DNA from: Myxosarcina sp. GI1
GTDB lineage: Bacteria; Cyanobacteriota; Cyanobacteriia; Cyanobacteriales; Xenococcaceae
Assembly: GCF_000756305.1 (NCBI RefSeq)
Contig: NZ_JRFE01000012.1
Span: 56,830 to 120,829, forward strand
Direction: 5' to 3'
DNA: 64,000 bases
Shown: positions 63,542 to 64,000 of the stretch, piece after piece
Numbering within the stretch: the stretch's first letter is position 1
How the letters are laid out: each line of letters opens with the position of its first letter
The notes under the pieces: generated by a model
Told to the model about the DNA's origin: nothing
The model's database searches: none
The model's input: only the letters and a program-made list of their open reading frames with translations
Made by a program: the position numbers and the translations under genes

Positions 63542-63910
63542 ATGAAAGCTTATTCGGTAGATTTTAGAGAGAAGATTGTAAGTGCGATCGAAGACGGTGA
63601 TAGTTCAGTCAGAAAAGTCGCACAGCGTTTTGCTGTTAGCAAAAACTTTGTTCAAAAATTAGTTACGCAGAAACGGATAAAAGGTCATATTATCCCTGGA
63701 AAGCAGGGTGGGTCTATGGTAAGTCCTGTAATGAAATATAAAACTCAACTGATAGCTATATTTGAGAAACATAATGACGCAACTTTAGCAGAATATTGTG
63801 AACTGCTCTACGATGAAACAGGACTGTGGGTCAGCCAAAGTACCATGTGTAGAACGTTCCAGCGATTAAAATTGCCTCGAAAAAAAAACATTCCGTCCCA
63901 GCCAAGCTAA
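63542..63910 (+). CDS. IS630-family (ISY100-like) transposase, first frame, interrupted at an A9 tract
   Basis: A 122-codon frame encodes the N-terminal helix-turn-helix part of an IS630/Tc1-type transposase: MKAYSVDFREKIVSAIEDGD, VRKVAQRFAVSKNFVQKL, and LWVSQSTMCRTFQRLKL. It stops shortly after nine consecutive A (63880-63888). The shifted frame continues the protein as FRPSQAKTERVQLLRAEYWS and KEIDLKDLVF to the window end. Slippage at the A-run, as known for some IS630 members, or mutation could explain it. The sequence expected to hold the first catalytic Asp (LDE after DLVF) reads RIGNG, so a second lesion is possible. Confidence 0.75.
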   Translation: MKAYSVDFREKIVSAIEDGDSSVRKVAQRFAVSKNFVQKLVTQKRIKGHIIPGKQGGSMVSPVMKYKTQLIAIFEKHNDATLAEYCELLYDETGLWVSQSTMCRTFQRLKLPRKKNIPSQPS

Positions 63911-64000
63911 AACTGAGCGAGTTCAACTTCTTCGAGCCGAGTATTGGTCAAAAGTAAAAGAGATAGACCTTAAAGATTTAGTATTTCGTATCGGAAATGG

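Larger units (their letters stand above)
62313..64000. mobile_element. Nest of broken insertion sequences (IS4-like, IS1, IS630)
   Basis: Three unrelated transposase remnants abut one another: an IS4-like gene on the plus strand cut at about 63225, an IS1-type 3' fragment on the minus strand (63249-63500), and an IS630-type gene on the plus strand from 63542 to the window edge. The order suggests successive insertions into older elements. Confidence 0.7.

Overview
The window comes from a cyanobacterial chromosome. It is AT-rich, the HIP1 octamer GCGATCGC occurs many times inside and between genes, and there are short heptamer tandem repeats between genes. It also carries a carboxysomal-type beta carbonic anhydrase, a large WD40/NB-ARC protein and small conserved proteins of cyanobacterial type. 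Genus cannot be fixed from the sequence; a large-genome, mat- or colony-forming lineage is plausible. I found no rRNA, tRNA or CRISPR array.

Bases 1-24736 read as one surface-glycan locus, almost entirely on the plus strand. It starts with a GT2 glycosyltransferase cut by the window edge. Next come rfbF (CDP-glucose formation), an lhgO-type FAD oxidase, an SDR epimerase/dehydratase, a GT4 glycosyltransferase, a secreted polysaccharide-lyase-like protein, two tandem 14-repeat beta-propeller proteins with C-terminal membrane anchors, and a PAPS sulfotransferase. Embedded in it (11999-18482) is a compact aromatic-acyl assembly line: chorismate lyase, AMP-forming acid ligase, a locus-specific DAHP synthase, an acyl carrier protein, and a condensation/carrier/thioesterase protein with no adenylation domain and a cysteine thioesterase nucleophile. 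An rfbC-type epimerase and a SAF-domain oxidoreductase return to sugar chemistry. Two probable type I secretion substrates follow (CBM-CBM-SGNH hydrolase-RTX, and CBM-lyase-calcium-binding domain). My inference is that the locus makes, modifies and exports an aryl-acylated and possibly sulfated glycan or glycoconjugate. This is the strongest candidate for an undescribed system here.

Bases 24900-52600 are mostly ordinary core and conserved genes: sdhC, a K+ channel with RCK domain, serS, a HAD/UbiA-like fusion, an LbH acyltransferase, a cupin, rsmA, a nitrilase, cdd, a second DAHP synthase, an ExbB/ExbD pair, a uracil-DNA glycosylase, rpe, a REC-GGDEF protein, a PRTase-HAD fusion, carbonic anhydrase, aroA, msrP, a TPR protein, a hybrid histidine kinase and a GalU-like enzyme. 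Unusual items are a small proline-rich ORF (36070-36228), a tandem duplication of a whole transcription unit with its promoter and leader hairpin (45531-47291), and a TA-flanked MITE (51572-51712).

Bases 52700-64000 are accessory. They hold a truncated pRiA4b ORF-3-type gene, an IS6-family transposase with three in-frame stops, and a 1215-residue protein joining a membrane segment to a GlmS-like amidotransferase and SIS domains. A 1187-residue NB-ARC/WD40 protein with 14 repeats follows. The end is a nest of broken insertion sequences (IS4-like, IS1 and IS630 types), in which the IS1 remnant carries an in-frame palindromic insertion.
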